64,000 bases of DNA, taken from assembly GCF_018336815.1 (NCBI RefSeq), contig NZ_CP050497.1, forward strand, positions 248,001 to 312,000. The letters run 5' to 3'. This DNA comes from Treponema vincentii. GTDB taxonomy: Bacteria; Spirochaetota; Spirochaetia; Treponematales; Treponemataceae. The notes beneath the pieces are model-generated. The model ran no database searches and had not been told where the DNA came from. It worked only from the letters and a program-made list of their open reading frames with translations. Shown piece by piece: positions 53,239 through 60,840 of this stretch. The position numbers were made by a program, and so were the translations under genes. Each line of letters starts with the position of its first letter. Positions within the stretch are counted from its first letter, which is position 1.

Positions 53239-55251
53239 TCACAACGCTTTCCCTTGTGCCGTAATATGCAGCGTTTTCTCTATCTTTAAGAGGAATGGTA
53301 TTGCTTCCATTTTACCGGTAGCATCTTTAGAATTATCGACAGGCAACTTTATTTCAAATGGATTATCATTTGACCACACCACAACCGAAAGTGTAAGGGC
53401 AGCATCTTTTTTACCTGAAAAATGAATGACAACCGGAAAATTCGGACGAGGAGAAGACACAAACGTTGCCGTATCGCCGGAAGCATTTTGTTCAAATCGA
53501 ACATCGGATTCAAAAATTGCAATATCATTCACTGCACTCAATGTTACGGAAAACGCTTCAATTTTTAACGGTGAATCAATGGTAATAGCCCCGATGCTGC
53601 GCTCAAAGTAATTTTCAAATGAGGTACGAACAGTTAAAAAACTATCCGCGGTTTCCGCTGAACCCTGTGTATTGCCGCGGGTATAATCCATTATCTTTTC
53701 TTCCGCCGAAGAATCAATATATTTTTTTACCACACTGCTTTCATTACCGTTAAGATGTTGAATTAACATCCAGCGATTATGAATATTATTCCTTGTTGCC
53801 GGCATAACGAATACCCAAAGCATTAATACGAAAAACAGCCCGCCCATAACCTTACATTGAATCGGTATCTTAAAAAACGGTTGAACAGTTTTTCTTTTTT
53901 TATCAAAGCTAAGACTCAACCGGATTAAAAACAGATCAAAAGGCACAAAAATACAGGCTGATGCAAGGTTGATAAAAAATATGATATGGAACATATACTC
54001 GCGATAAAGGATAATATGCGTCACAACCGGCATGAGCGGCAAAAACAGACACACAATAAATATAATTTGCAGCACAATATTTTTAAAATGATAGGCAGCT
54101 AACGAGACAAAATAAATCACCATAAAGATAATTGAAAACGAAAGGTTAAAAAATGAAAAAATAAAAATATTCAACAAACAAACGACATGAGCAATAAATC
54201 CGTAAATAAAACGATTTGCCGGAAGTGGAATAAATTTATTAAATGCGGTAACGGTAAACATAAAAAACAATGCAAACACATATTTAATCAGCAGCGCTGT
54301 CAACGGAAATGAATTCAGCTCACTTATAGAGGAAAACCGCAGGTAAAAAAGCGCTTCCGTTATCTTGGAGCCTAAGAAAAAACTAAGCCAATTGACCAAG
54401 AAAAAATAAATCGGCATCCACCATAGTTTAAATAAATCTTTTATATGTTGATCTCGTTTTTTCCCGAATAAAAAGCTAAAAAACATCACCCATAGCAAAA
54501 ATATAATTGACGATACAATAAGCGTGATGACGATATGCTGCTCGTTGATGATAATAAGTTTTTTATGCAGCTTCAAAACAAAATAATGAGTATCCCATTC
54601 ATTACTCATACTTTGAGTAACGGCGGGCGCAACCGAAGAGAAAAAATCCGACAAATCCGCACCGGTTTCTATTTTTATTGCCGGAATATTCGCTTCATTA
54701 TAGAGCCGTAAAGCAGGGTCATCGGGCAACCAGCCGAGACGATGAAACACAACCGCATTAGTATAAAAGTCAACCGGAATATTTTTTTGTTCCAAAGAGG
54801 TGTACACCGCCTTGAGAAGCCATGCAGGGGTTGTCCCTTTCGACGTTCCCGTAATAATCCGTGCGCCATCAGATTTATCGGGAGCAACAAGGCATACGGC
54901 AGCATTCGGATAGGTGATCAAGGTTTGAATTAACGCCTTAGTCCCCTCGTATCGCTTTACGGGAACATCAACCGGTAATTCGGAAATATCATTTTTCGTA
55001 ATAGCAACAATGATATGGGTATCCGGCGCATCAGCGGATAATTTTTGCGCATATTGTTGCAGTTGCAAAGTTACGGCAGTAGCTTGATTATCACTACCTG
55101 CCGATGCGGTAAAGACAATGACCTTATCCGTTTTAGGTCCGAATTCATAAAAAATATTTTCTGCAATCAGTCCTTGCACCGGCAAAAGAAGAAACAAAAA
55201 TATCCAAAGATACCGAAATCTCGGCAATAAATAGTTATGCACGCAGCTCAT
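53239..55251 (-). CDS. Large polytopic membrane protein, function unknown
   Basis: 670 residues. Signal or first helix (YLWIFLFLLLPVQGLIA), a periplasmic segment to about residue 240 (VIVFTASAGSDNQATAVTLQ), then about nine membrane helices (IVITLIVSSIIFLLWVMFFS; VVCLLNIFIFSFFNLSFSII), and a C-terminal periplasmic beta-rich part (FSVTLSAVNDIAIFESDV). The layout resembles M28-type membrane proteases/GAA1 but no zinc ligands are seen. Four bases of overlap with the J-domain gene upstream put it in the NeuB-like operon. Confidence 0.7.
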   Translation of the reverse strand: MSCVHNYLLPRFRYLWIFLFLLLPVQGLIAENIFYEFGPKTDKVIVFTASAGSDNQATAVTLQLQQYAQKLSADAPDTHIIVAITKNDISELPVDVPVKRYEGTKALIQTLITYPNAAVCLVAPDKSDGARIITGTSKGTTPAWLLKAVYTSLEQKNIPVDFYTNAVVFHRLGWLPDDPALRLYNEANIPAIKIETGADLSDFFSSVAPAVTQSMSNEWDTHYFVLKLHKKLIIINEQHIVITLIVSSIIFLLWVMFFSFLFGKKRDQHIKDLFKLWWMPIYFFLVNWLSFFLGSKITEALFYLRFSSISELNSFPLTALLIKYVFALFFMFTVTAFNKFIPLPANRFIYGFIAHVVCLLNIFIFSFFNLSFSIIFMVIYFVSLAAYHFKNIVLQIIFIVCLFLPLMPVVTHIILYREYMFHIIFFINLASACIFVPFDLFLIRLSLSFDKKRKTVQPFFKIPIQCKVMGGLFFVLMLWVFVMPATRNNIHNRWMLIQHLNGNESSVVKKYIDSSAEEKIMDYTRGNTQGSAETADSFLTVRTSFENYFERSIGAITIDSPLKIEAFSVTLSAVNDIAIFESDVRFEQNASGDTATFVSSPRPNFPVVIHFSGKKDAALTLSVVVWSNDNPFEIKLPVDNSKDATGKMEAIPFLLKIEKTLHITAQGKAL

Positions 55252-55673
55252 AAACTGTCATAATCCTGAACCTTACCGGTTGAAAACCATATTTCGATAC
55301 GCTTATACGAACGATTTATCCTTCTAACAATAGACGCAGCTTGTTGCCGTGCAGATTCCTCGGCAATGACATCGGGATGATATTTTTTCAACAAGTGTTT
55401 CCATGCTTTTTTGCAATAGTCAAGCGGAACACCCGGAAGCACTTGCAGAATAGCAAAATCTTCCGTTAAAGCGTCGGGGACGGGCACACGTATCGGTTCA
55501 GCCTTTTGTTCAGGTTCTTTGTACGTCCGTTTTTTAGGAACACGCCGTTCTATTTTATTTCCGGCGCTTCGGTATTTACCCTGCCGGCCTTCTACCGCTT
55601 GTTCAAAAGGATCCTCATCCGTTCCAAGCCGATCACGCAACAAACTGCCGAGCGTTTCGTAATAATCAGACAT
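55248..55673 (-). CDS. Protein with C-terminal J-like domain
   Basis: 141 residues. The N-terminal half is basic and low in structure (RQGKYRSAGNKIERRVPKKR). The second half is a J-type helical hairpin: DFAILQVLPGVPLDYCKKAW, KHLLKKYHPDV with HPD, then INRSYKRIEIWF. The J-domain is at the wrong end compared with classical DnaJ. Start and stop overlap the neighbours by one and four bases (TAATG, ATGA), so it is coupled to the synthase and the membrane protein. Confidence 0.8.
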   Translation of the reverse strand: MSDYYETLGSLLRDRLGTDEDPFEQAVEGRQGKYRSAGNKIERRVPKKRTYKEPEQKAEPIRVPVPDALTEDFAILQVLPGVPLDYCKKAWKHLLKKYHPDVIAEESARQQAASIVRRINRSYKRIEIWFSTGKVQDYDSL

Positions 55674-56815
55674 TATCGCATTTTCCTTTCTATAATATCA
55701 TCAAACACGGCGCCGGAACCTCCGGTAACATCTTTTTGCAAAACCGATCCGATAAAGTAATGTAAATACTCAGGAGATTCGCCCGCAGTTAAATTCTTTT
55801 CGGTTCGTAAAACGGCAATATCGCTATTTTTCAACACGGCGCCTTTCTGTAAATCTTTTATATAATGCAGCGAACGATTCGTTTTACCGTAATTATCTTT
55901 TTCCGCAGCAGCGAGCTTTTTTTCACCATCGCCGATAATGCGCTGTAGAAAATCCTTGGAATAGCCGTAACTCTGTGCCGCCTTAAAAATATCTTCATCG
56001 GACTTACCGGTTAATTCCCTTACAGTTTTTGACATCTGCAAAAACTGCGCGGGTTCCAACGCAACAGGATCATCAAGACCGGCATCGCTGCGGGAAAGAC
56101 AAATATGCTTTTCAAGAATACAGGTGCCGCTCAACAACCCCGCTATCGGAACTGCTGCAGGATCAAGAGAATGATCACTAATACCGACAGGACTGTTAAA
56201 CAACATCGACAAGGATTGCAGCACAGCCGTATTATAATCCGTTTCCGGCGCAGGATACGCCGTTACACAATGAAGCAACGCCCGCATATCGGCAGGTAAC
56301 CCGTTGCTTTCCAAACAGCTTATGGCACGTTCAATATCTCCAAGCCGAGAGACACCGGTCGAAAGAATAACCGGCAGTCTGAATGAAGCAACGCGCTCAA
56401 GCAGCGGAAAATGATTGAGCTCCGGCGACGCAATTTTGATAAAAGCCGGATTAAGCTGCCGCAATTCATCAGCTGAACGAAGGCCGAATGCCGAAGCGGA
56501 AAAAAGCATTCCAAGCTTATGTGCATACTGTGCCAATTCAGCGTAAAAATCAATACTGCATTCCAGCTCTCTAAAGCGTTCATAAAGAGGAATCCTTCCG
56601 GTCGGTAAATTCACAAAACCGGTATCGGGATGCAAAATTTCATCCGCATATACAATCTGAAATTTAACCGCATCGGCTCCGCTTTCTTTAGCAGCCGCTA
56701 CCAACTCTTTCGCCTTTTGCAAACTGCCGTTATGCCCCGTCCCAATTTCCGCAATAATCAACACATGCTCTTGCGATGAAAATATGTTTTTTCCTACCGT
56801 AAACGCTTTTACCAT
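55673..56815 (-). CDS. NeuB/PseI-family sialic-acid-like synthase with SAF domain
   Basis: About 380 residues from MVKAFTVGKN. NeuB barrel: LIIAEIGTGHNGSLQKAKEL, ADAVKFQIVYADEI, FIKIASPELNHFPLLERVAS, VILSTGVSRLGDI, VGISDHSLDPAA and EKHICLSRSDAGLDDP. C-terminal antifreeze-like SAF domain (KGAVLKNSDIAVLRTEKN). It would condense phosphoenolpyruvate with an N-acetylated sugar to a nonulosonic acid, such as those used on flagellins or surface glycans. The sugar is not known. First gene of a three-gene minus-strand operon. Confidence 0.88.
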   Translation of the reverse strand: MVKAFTVGKNIFSSQEHVLIIAEIGTGHNGSLQKAKELVAAAKESGADAVKFQIVYADEILHPDTGFVNLPTGRIPLYERFRELECSIDFYAELAQYAHKLGMLFSASAFGLRSADELRQLNPAFIKIASPELNHFPLLERVASFRLPVILSTGVSRLGDIERAISCLESNGLPADMRALLHCVTAYPAPETDYNTAVLQSLSMLFNSPVGISDHSLDPAAVPIAGLLSGTCILEKHICLSRSDAGLDDPVALEPAQFLQMSKTVRELTGKSDEDIFKAAQSYGYSKDFLQRIIGDGEKKLAAAEKDNYGKTNRSLHYIKDLQKGAVLKNSDIAVLRTEKNLTAGESPEYLHYFIGSVLQKDVTGGSGAVFDDIIERKMR

Positions 56816-57161
56816 ACTGAGCTTAGTATAGTAAAAACCGCCAATTCTGTATATCACAAAAAATTTTCAGTAGCAGAGCTTTTCAGTCAAGCTATTTCAG
56901 TAGTCAATTCCTCATTTTCTCCACTGTTCATAACCTCTGTATAATTGATGTAAAACTTGTTTATAAGACCCATTCTATTGTGTATATCTTTTTTCAGCTG
57001 TGCATAATGATACAAATTGTGAACAATTCAAACATCATTATTCAAGCGCTAACTAACGGTTAACCAATGCTTTAACCTAAATATCAAGAAATTCACAGTG
57101 CCTACTATTACTATTACTAAATTTATAGTATAATAAAGATAACCTCTTTTTAGGAGAAATC
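56816..57161. promoter_or_regulatory. dnaN upstream region with DnaA-box-like sites and promoter
   Basis: A perfect consensus DnaA box on the minus strand (complement of TGTGCATAA, 56999-57007) and a near match (TGTTCATAA, 56925-56933). A -10 TATAAT lies at 57129-57134, 27 bp before the dnaN start, followed by TAGGAG. In T. pallidum dnaA stands directly upstream of dnaN; here the neighbour is the NeuB-like gene and no dnaA is seen. Confidence 0.5.
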
Positions 57162-58265
57162 ATGAAATTTACATTTACTAAAGAAGTTTTACTAAAAGAA
57201 ATGGCTATTGCTCAAGAAATCATTTCAAATAAAACAGCAATATCCATACTATCAAATGTCCTGCTCATAGCAAAAGAAGGCAGCTTAACAATCCGTGCAA
57301 CCGATATAAAAGTAGCCTTTGAAACAAAAATTCCCGTCGATGTTGCCGAAGAAGGTGCAACAACCGTATTCTGTGATAAATTTACCAGCATTATCGCTTC
57401 AATGCCTTCAGGCGAAATAGAAGCGGAGCAAAAAGATCAAAAACTTATTATCCGTTCTATCAGCAAAAAAGCAAAATTCTCTCTTAAAACCATATCAGAT
57501 AATGACTTTCCTCCTTTTACCGATTCCTCAAACGTTCAGTTCTTCGAAGTTCCTGCAAAAGAATTTAAGGAAATGATAACTCAAACAATTTTTGCCGTTT
57601 CCGATGATGAAACTCGTTACTTTATGAACGGTGTCTACATGGAAAAGAAAGAAAACAATCTGATTTTTGCTGCTACAGACGGTAGAAGATTGGCCTTTAT
57701 CCAACATGATTTCGGTATTCCTTTACCCGACTTTAAAGGAAGTATCATTCCTCCAAAAATTCTTTCTATCGTACAACGACGATCGTCGGAAGAAGGAATG
57801 ATCTCCATCGGTATAAGTGAGAAAAATATATTCTTCCGCTTTAACGCTTACAATTTTTCTTCCGTTTTAATAGACGGTCAATTCCCGAACTATGAACGAG
57901 TTATTCCCGAATCTCAAGCACATCATTTTGAAGCTCAACGTGATGATTTCTTACAGGCCTTAAAAAGAGTTGCCTTGCTTGTAGAACAAAAATCCAAGCG
58001 GATATTTTTAAAAATTTCTGCCGGTACGCTTTCCATCACCTCAAATGAAAATGAACTTGGAACTGCAAATGAAGAAATCCCCTGCAAATATGAGGGCGAA
58101 GAGATAACCATTGCATTAAACTACATGTATCTTGAAGAACCGCTCAAGGTTCTCGGTTCGGAAAATATCCGTATAGAATTTACCGATCCCATGCGCGCTA
58201 TTACATTACGGCCGGAAACAGACACTCATTTCTTCCATATCATTATGCCGATGCAAATGGAGTAG
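57162..58265 (+). CDS. dnaN: DNA polymerase III sliding clamp (beta subunit)
   Basis: 367 residues, normal length for the clamp. Three repeated domains; recognisable segments include MKFTFTKEVLLKEMAIAQEI, FAATDGRRLAFIQHDF and the C-terminal ITLRPETDTHFFHIIMPMQM (xMPM ending). TTTTAGGAG precedes the ATG. Part of the dnaN-recF-DUF721 block conserved in treponemes. Confidence 0.96.
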   Translation: MKFTFTKEVLLKEMAIAQEIISNKTAISILSNVLLIAKEGSLTIRATDIKVAFETKIPVDVAEEGATTVFCDKFTSIIASMPSGEIEAEQKDQKLIIRSISKKAKFSLKTISDNDFPPFTDSSNVQFFEVPAKEFKEMITQTIFAVSDDETRYFMNGVYMEKKENNLIFAATDGRRLAFIQHDFGIPLPDFKGSIIPPKILSIVQRRSSEEGMISIGISEKNIFFRFNAYNFSSVLIDGQFPNYERVIPESQAHHFEAQRDDFLQALKRVALLVEQKSKRIFLKISAGTLSITSNENELGTANEEIPCKYEGEEITIALNYMYLEEPLKVLGSENIRIEFTDPMRAITLRPETDTHFFHIIMPMQME

Positions 58266-58270
58266 TATTC

Positions 58271-59347
58271 GTGCCGTTTTTGTCGATCTCTCCTTATAAC
58301 TTCAGGAACCTTGAAGACAAGGCAATTGACCTCTCCGCTCCTGAAGTTTTTTTAGTGGGTCAAAATGGGCAAGGTAAAACAAACCTACTGGAAGCGTTAT
58401 ACCTTGCCGCTTATGGAAATTCCTTTAGAACCAGAAACGAAGCGGAAATATATAAAAAAAATACGAATGAATATAGCGTCCGTGTCTTATTTAAAGAAAA
58501 TGAAGAGCGGAGTCATAGAATATCAATTGTTTCAAAAGATAAAAAAAAAATCATAGAAAAAAACTTAAAGAAAATTCACGATAGAAAAGATTTCATTTCA
58601 ACTATTCCTTGCATTCTTTTTTGCCATGATGATTTGGATTTTGCGACAGGATCGCCGGAACGCCGCCGTTTTTTTATCGATCAATCTCTTTCCCTCTATG
58701 ACCCTTCGTATATCGATATTCTACGGAACTTTACAAAATTATTAAAATCTCGAAACCTTGTGTTAAAAGAAAAAAAGAGCGAAATACTGGATGTTATTGA
58801 CGCGCAGCTTATCCCAATCGGTATACAAATTATAGAAAAACGCCGTGCACTTATTGAATCGTTCAATAAAATATTCTCTTCTTTATATGAAAATATCGGT
58901 GGGATAGATTCCGTGATGATCGATTACAGTCCTTCGTGGAAATCGACGAATTTTGATGAAGTGTTAATCTCATTAATAGAAAAACGGCAGCTTGATTTTA
59001 CAATGAATACCAGTATGTCAGGACCTCATCGCGATAAGATACGCTTTATCCGTAATAAAAAGCCCTTTGTACAAACCGCTTCTATGGGGCAGCAACGCTT
59101 ACTTTCTCTTGTTTTGAGAGCGGCTCAGGCATATTTTTATACGGAAAAGACGAAACGGTTGCCGGTATTGCTGATGGATGATGTTCTTTTGGAACTTGAT
59201 CCTGAAAAACGAAAAAATTTTACCGAGCATTTACCTCGTTATGACCAGCTTATCTGTACATTCCTTCCAGGGGAACCGTATCAAAACTACATACGCGAAA
59301 AAAGCCGTGTGTATATTGTCTCGGAGGGCAGCTTCCGTGCAGAATGA
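58271..59347 (+). CDS. recF: DNA replication and repair protein RecF
   Basis: 358 residues with GTG start five bases after dnaN. Walker A VGQNGQGKTNLLEALYLAAY, the ABC-type signature region SMGQQRLLSLVLRAAQ and Walker B LPVLLMDDVLLELDPEKR. Loads RecA at gaps with RecO/RecR. The shared promoter lies upstream of dnaN. Confidence 0.95.
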   Translation: MPFLSISPYNFRNLEDKAIDLSAPEVFLVGQNGQGKTNLLEALYLAAYGNSFRTRNEAEIYKKNTNEYSVRVLFKENEERSHRISIVSKDKKKIIEKNLKKIHDRKDFISTIPCILFCHDDLDFATGSPERRRFFIDQSLSLYDPSYIDILRNFTKLLKSRNLVLKEKKSEILDVIDAQLIPIGIQIIEKRRALIESFNKIFSSLYENIGGIDSVMIDYSPSWKSTNFDEVLISLIEKRQLDFTMNTSMSGPHRDKIRFIRNKKPFVQTASMGQQRLLSLVLRAAQAYFYTEKTKRLPVLLMDDVLLELDPEKRKNFTEHLPRYDQLICTFLPGEPYQNYIREKSRVYIVSEGSFRAE

Positions 59348-59837
59348 CGTAAAAAAGCTTTCTGAGTTGATTATGAGCTATCTTGATAAGGTAGGGCTTT
59401 TTGAACAATCAAAAGTATTGGAAGTATATTCATCATGGGCGTCTATTGTCGGCGAGAAGCAAGCTGCCCATTCCAAGTTGCTTGATATTAAACATCAAAC
59501 GGCGCTTATTGAAGTTGATCATCCCGGCTGGAGTCAGCAGATTTTATTAAACAAGAAATATATTTTGCGAAACTTTCAAAAAAGATATCCTCAACTGGAA
59601 GTTAAAAATATTTCGGTTATTGTTTCATCGTATTATGAGACTTCTCATCAGTTTGGAAATATTGAAAATAACGATAGGACAGTTCCTGATAAGCAAAAGG
59701 CGAGTGAAAAAACTGCTGCACTCTCAATACAGCAAAAAATATCACTAGAAACTGATAATGCTATAAAAACGGAATTACCACAAGAAGTACAAAAGGCATT
59801 TGAAAGATTGAGGATGTCTATTAGCGAAAGAGATTAG
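59337..59837 (+). CDS. DciA/DUF721-family protein
   Basis: 166 residues. The likely start is a GTG at 59337 (VQNDVKKLSEL), inside the last codons of recF, with GGAGGG at ideal spacing. The KH-like core includes VLEVYSSWASIVGEKQAAHS, LIEVDHPGWSQQILLNKKYI, as in DciA-type helicase loaders. The position after recF repeats the T. pallidum order. Some members load DnaB; that role is inferred here. Confidence 0.82.
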   Translation: MQNDVKKLSELIMSYLDKVGLFEQSKVLEVYSSWASIVGEKQAAHSKLLDIKHQTALIEVDHPGWSQQILLNKKYILRNFQKRYPQLEVKNISVIVSSYYETSHQFGNIENNDRTVPDKQKASEKTAALSIQQKISLETDNAIKTELPQEVQKAFERLRMSISERD

Positions 59838-59847
59838 AATAGAAAAC

Positions 59848-59919
59848 AGCGGATGAGGGGAGTCGAACCCCCGTCACGAGCTTGGGAAGCTCGGGTAATA
59901 GCCGTTATACGACATCCGC
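59848..59919 (-). tRNA. tRNA-Gly (anticodon TCC)
   Basis: Acceptor GCGGATG/CATCCGC, anticodon stem CGAGC/GCTCG around TTCCCAA (anticodon TCC, reads GGA/GGG), T arm GGGGG-TTCGACT-CCCCT. Discriminator base U, as usual for tRNA-Gly. About 72 nt, no encoded CCA. Confidence 0.95.
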
Positions 59920-60129
59920 AGAACTTTTAAAGAATACCATCTATCGGTATGGTACGTCAATATCTATAGTTAACATAAATTTTTTAACGATGCTTGAAGT
60001 TGAATTTCCGTACATCGTTATGCGGCGCTATTACATAGCAAGCAAAAATATGCTACACTATCCGCGGCGGTATATAGAAAATAGATATCTTTTTGCGCAC
60101 TATTATCTTGCTTATTTAGTACCCAAAAA

Positions 60130-60240
60130 CGAGTCAAGAATGTGTAATTCATAATTATGAATTATGAATTCTTAATTACAAATTGCACATTACCAATTAC
60201 GAATTTTCAATTATTATTTTTCCCTTGCACTTTTCCCTTT
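60130..60240. repeat. AT-rich stretch of short ATTAC/GAATT repeats
   Basis: TAATTCATAATTATGAATTA followed by further overlapping AATTAC, AATTGC, TTACGAAT units. Low-complexity, partly palindromic, non-coding. The remaining bases between tRNA-Gly and the 60260 frame show no gene. Confidence 0.45.
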
Positions 60241-60259
60241 TTGCCCTTATACTATTTCT

Positions 60260-60481
60260 ATGCTGAGTCTTAAAACCGTATTGCCGCAGTATCAATTATC
60301 TTCTCACAACGCGCAAAAAAAGATGCAAAAGATACTTGACACGCATAAAATAAGCGGCAACACTTACTCAGCAACTCAGCAACTCAGCAACTCAGCAACT
60401 CAGCAACTCAGCAACTCAGCAACTCAGCAACTCAGCAACTCAGCAACTCAGCAACTCAGCAACTCAGCAACTCAGGCGTAG
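60260..60481 (+). CDS. Short frame running into an 8-bp tandem repeat (doubtful gene)
   Basis: 73 codons: 37 of ordinary sequence (MLSLKTVLPQYQLSSHNAQK...) and then the repeat translated as SNSATQQL units. It stops just after the repeat. With 12 repeat copies the frame would continue for about 45 more residues (VESVCALKNGQLLHSDNN...), and with 14 copies for about 90 residues. So if it is a gene its length depends on copy number, but I see no ribosome-binding site of quality and no homologue. Confidence 0.25.
   Translation: MLSLKTVLPQYQLSSHNAQKKMQKILDTHKISGNTYSATQQLSNSATQQLSNSATQQLSNSATQQLSNSATQA
60371..60474. repeat. 13 perfect copies of an 8-bp tandem repeat
   Basis: Unit GCAACTCA repeated 13 times without a mismatch, preceded by the partial unit ACTCA. 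8 is not a multiple of 3, so copy changes shift any frame across it. It lies 367 bp upstream of the DGR target gene. Confidence 0.95.
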
Positions 60482-60587
60482 AGTCTGTCTGCGCTCTGAA
60501 AAACGGGCAGCTTTTACATTCAGACAACAACATCATTATTTCTCATCAATTTTTGCAGACGGCAAACGTACTGTTAATCTTTTCCCT

Positions 60588-60783
60588 ATTAAACCGCAAA
60601 GAGTACCACGTATGCGGAGTCAGATAGAGGAGAACATTCCTTTCAAAACTTTAGCGTACTCTGCGTCTCTGCGGTTAATTAAAATAAAACCACTCAGCAT
60701 ACAAAAATCACAAAGAATCACCGGTAAATACCAAACCATATTCCAACCCCCTTAGCGTCTTCTGCGTACTTTGCGGTTAAAAA
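60588..60783. repeat. Three copies of a short GCGG/TTAA-type dispersed repeat
   Basis: Copies: minus strand near 60588-60612 (complement of GTACTCTTTGCGG), plus strand at about 60650-60680 (TAGCGTACTCTGCGTCTCTG...GCGGTTAA) and at about 60752-60783 (TTAGCGTCTTCTGCGTACTT...TGCGGTTAA). Spaced in the leader of the DGR target. Confidence 0.6.
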
Positions 60784-60840
60784 ATTTAAGGAATAAACCG
60801 TTTAGCGGTTGAAAATATATAAGTGCTAGGAGGAACAAGT

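Noticed and set aside
60371..60474. Tandem repeat as a CRISPR array
   Set aside because: Units are 8 bp with no spacers; it is a simple-sequence repeat.
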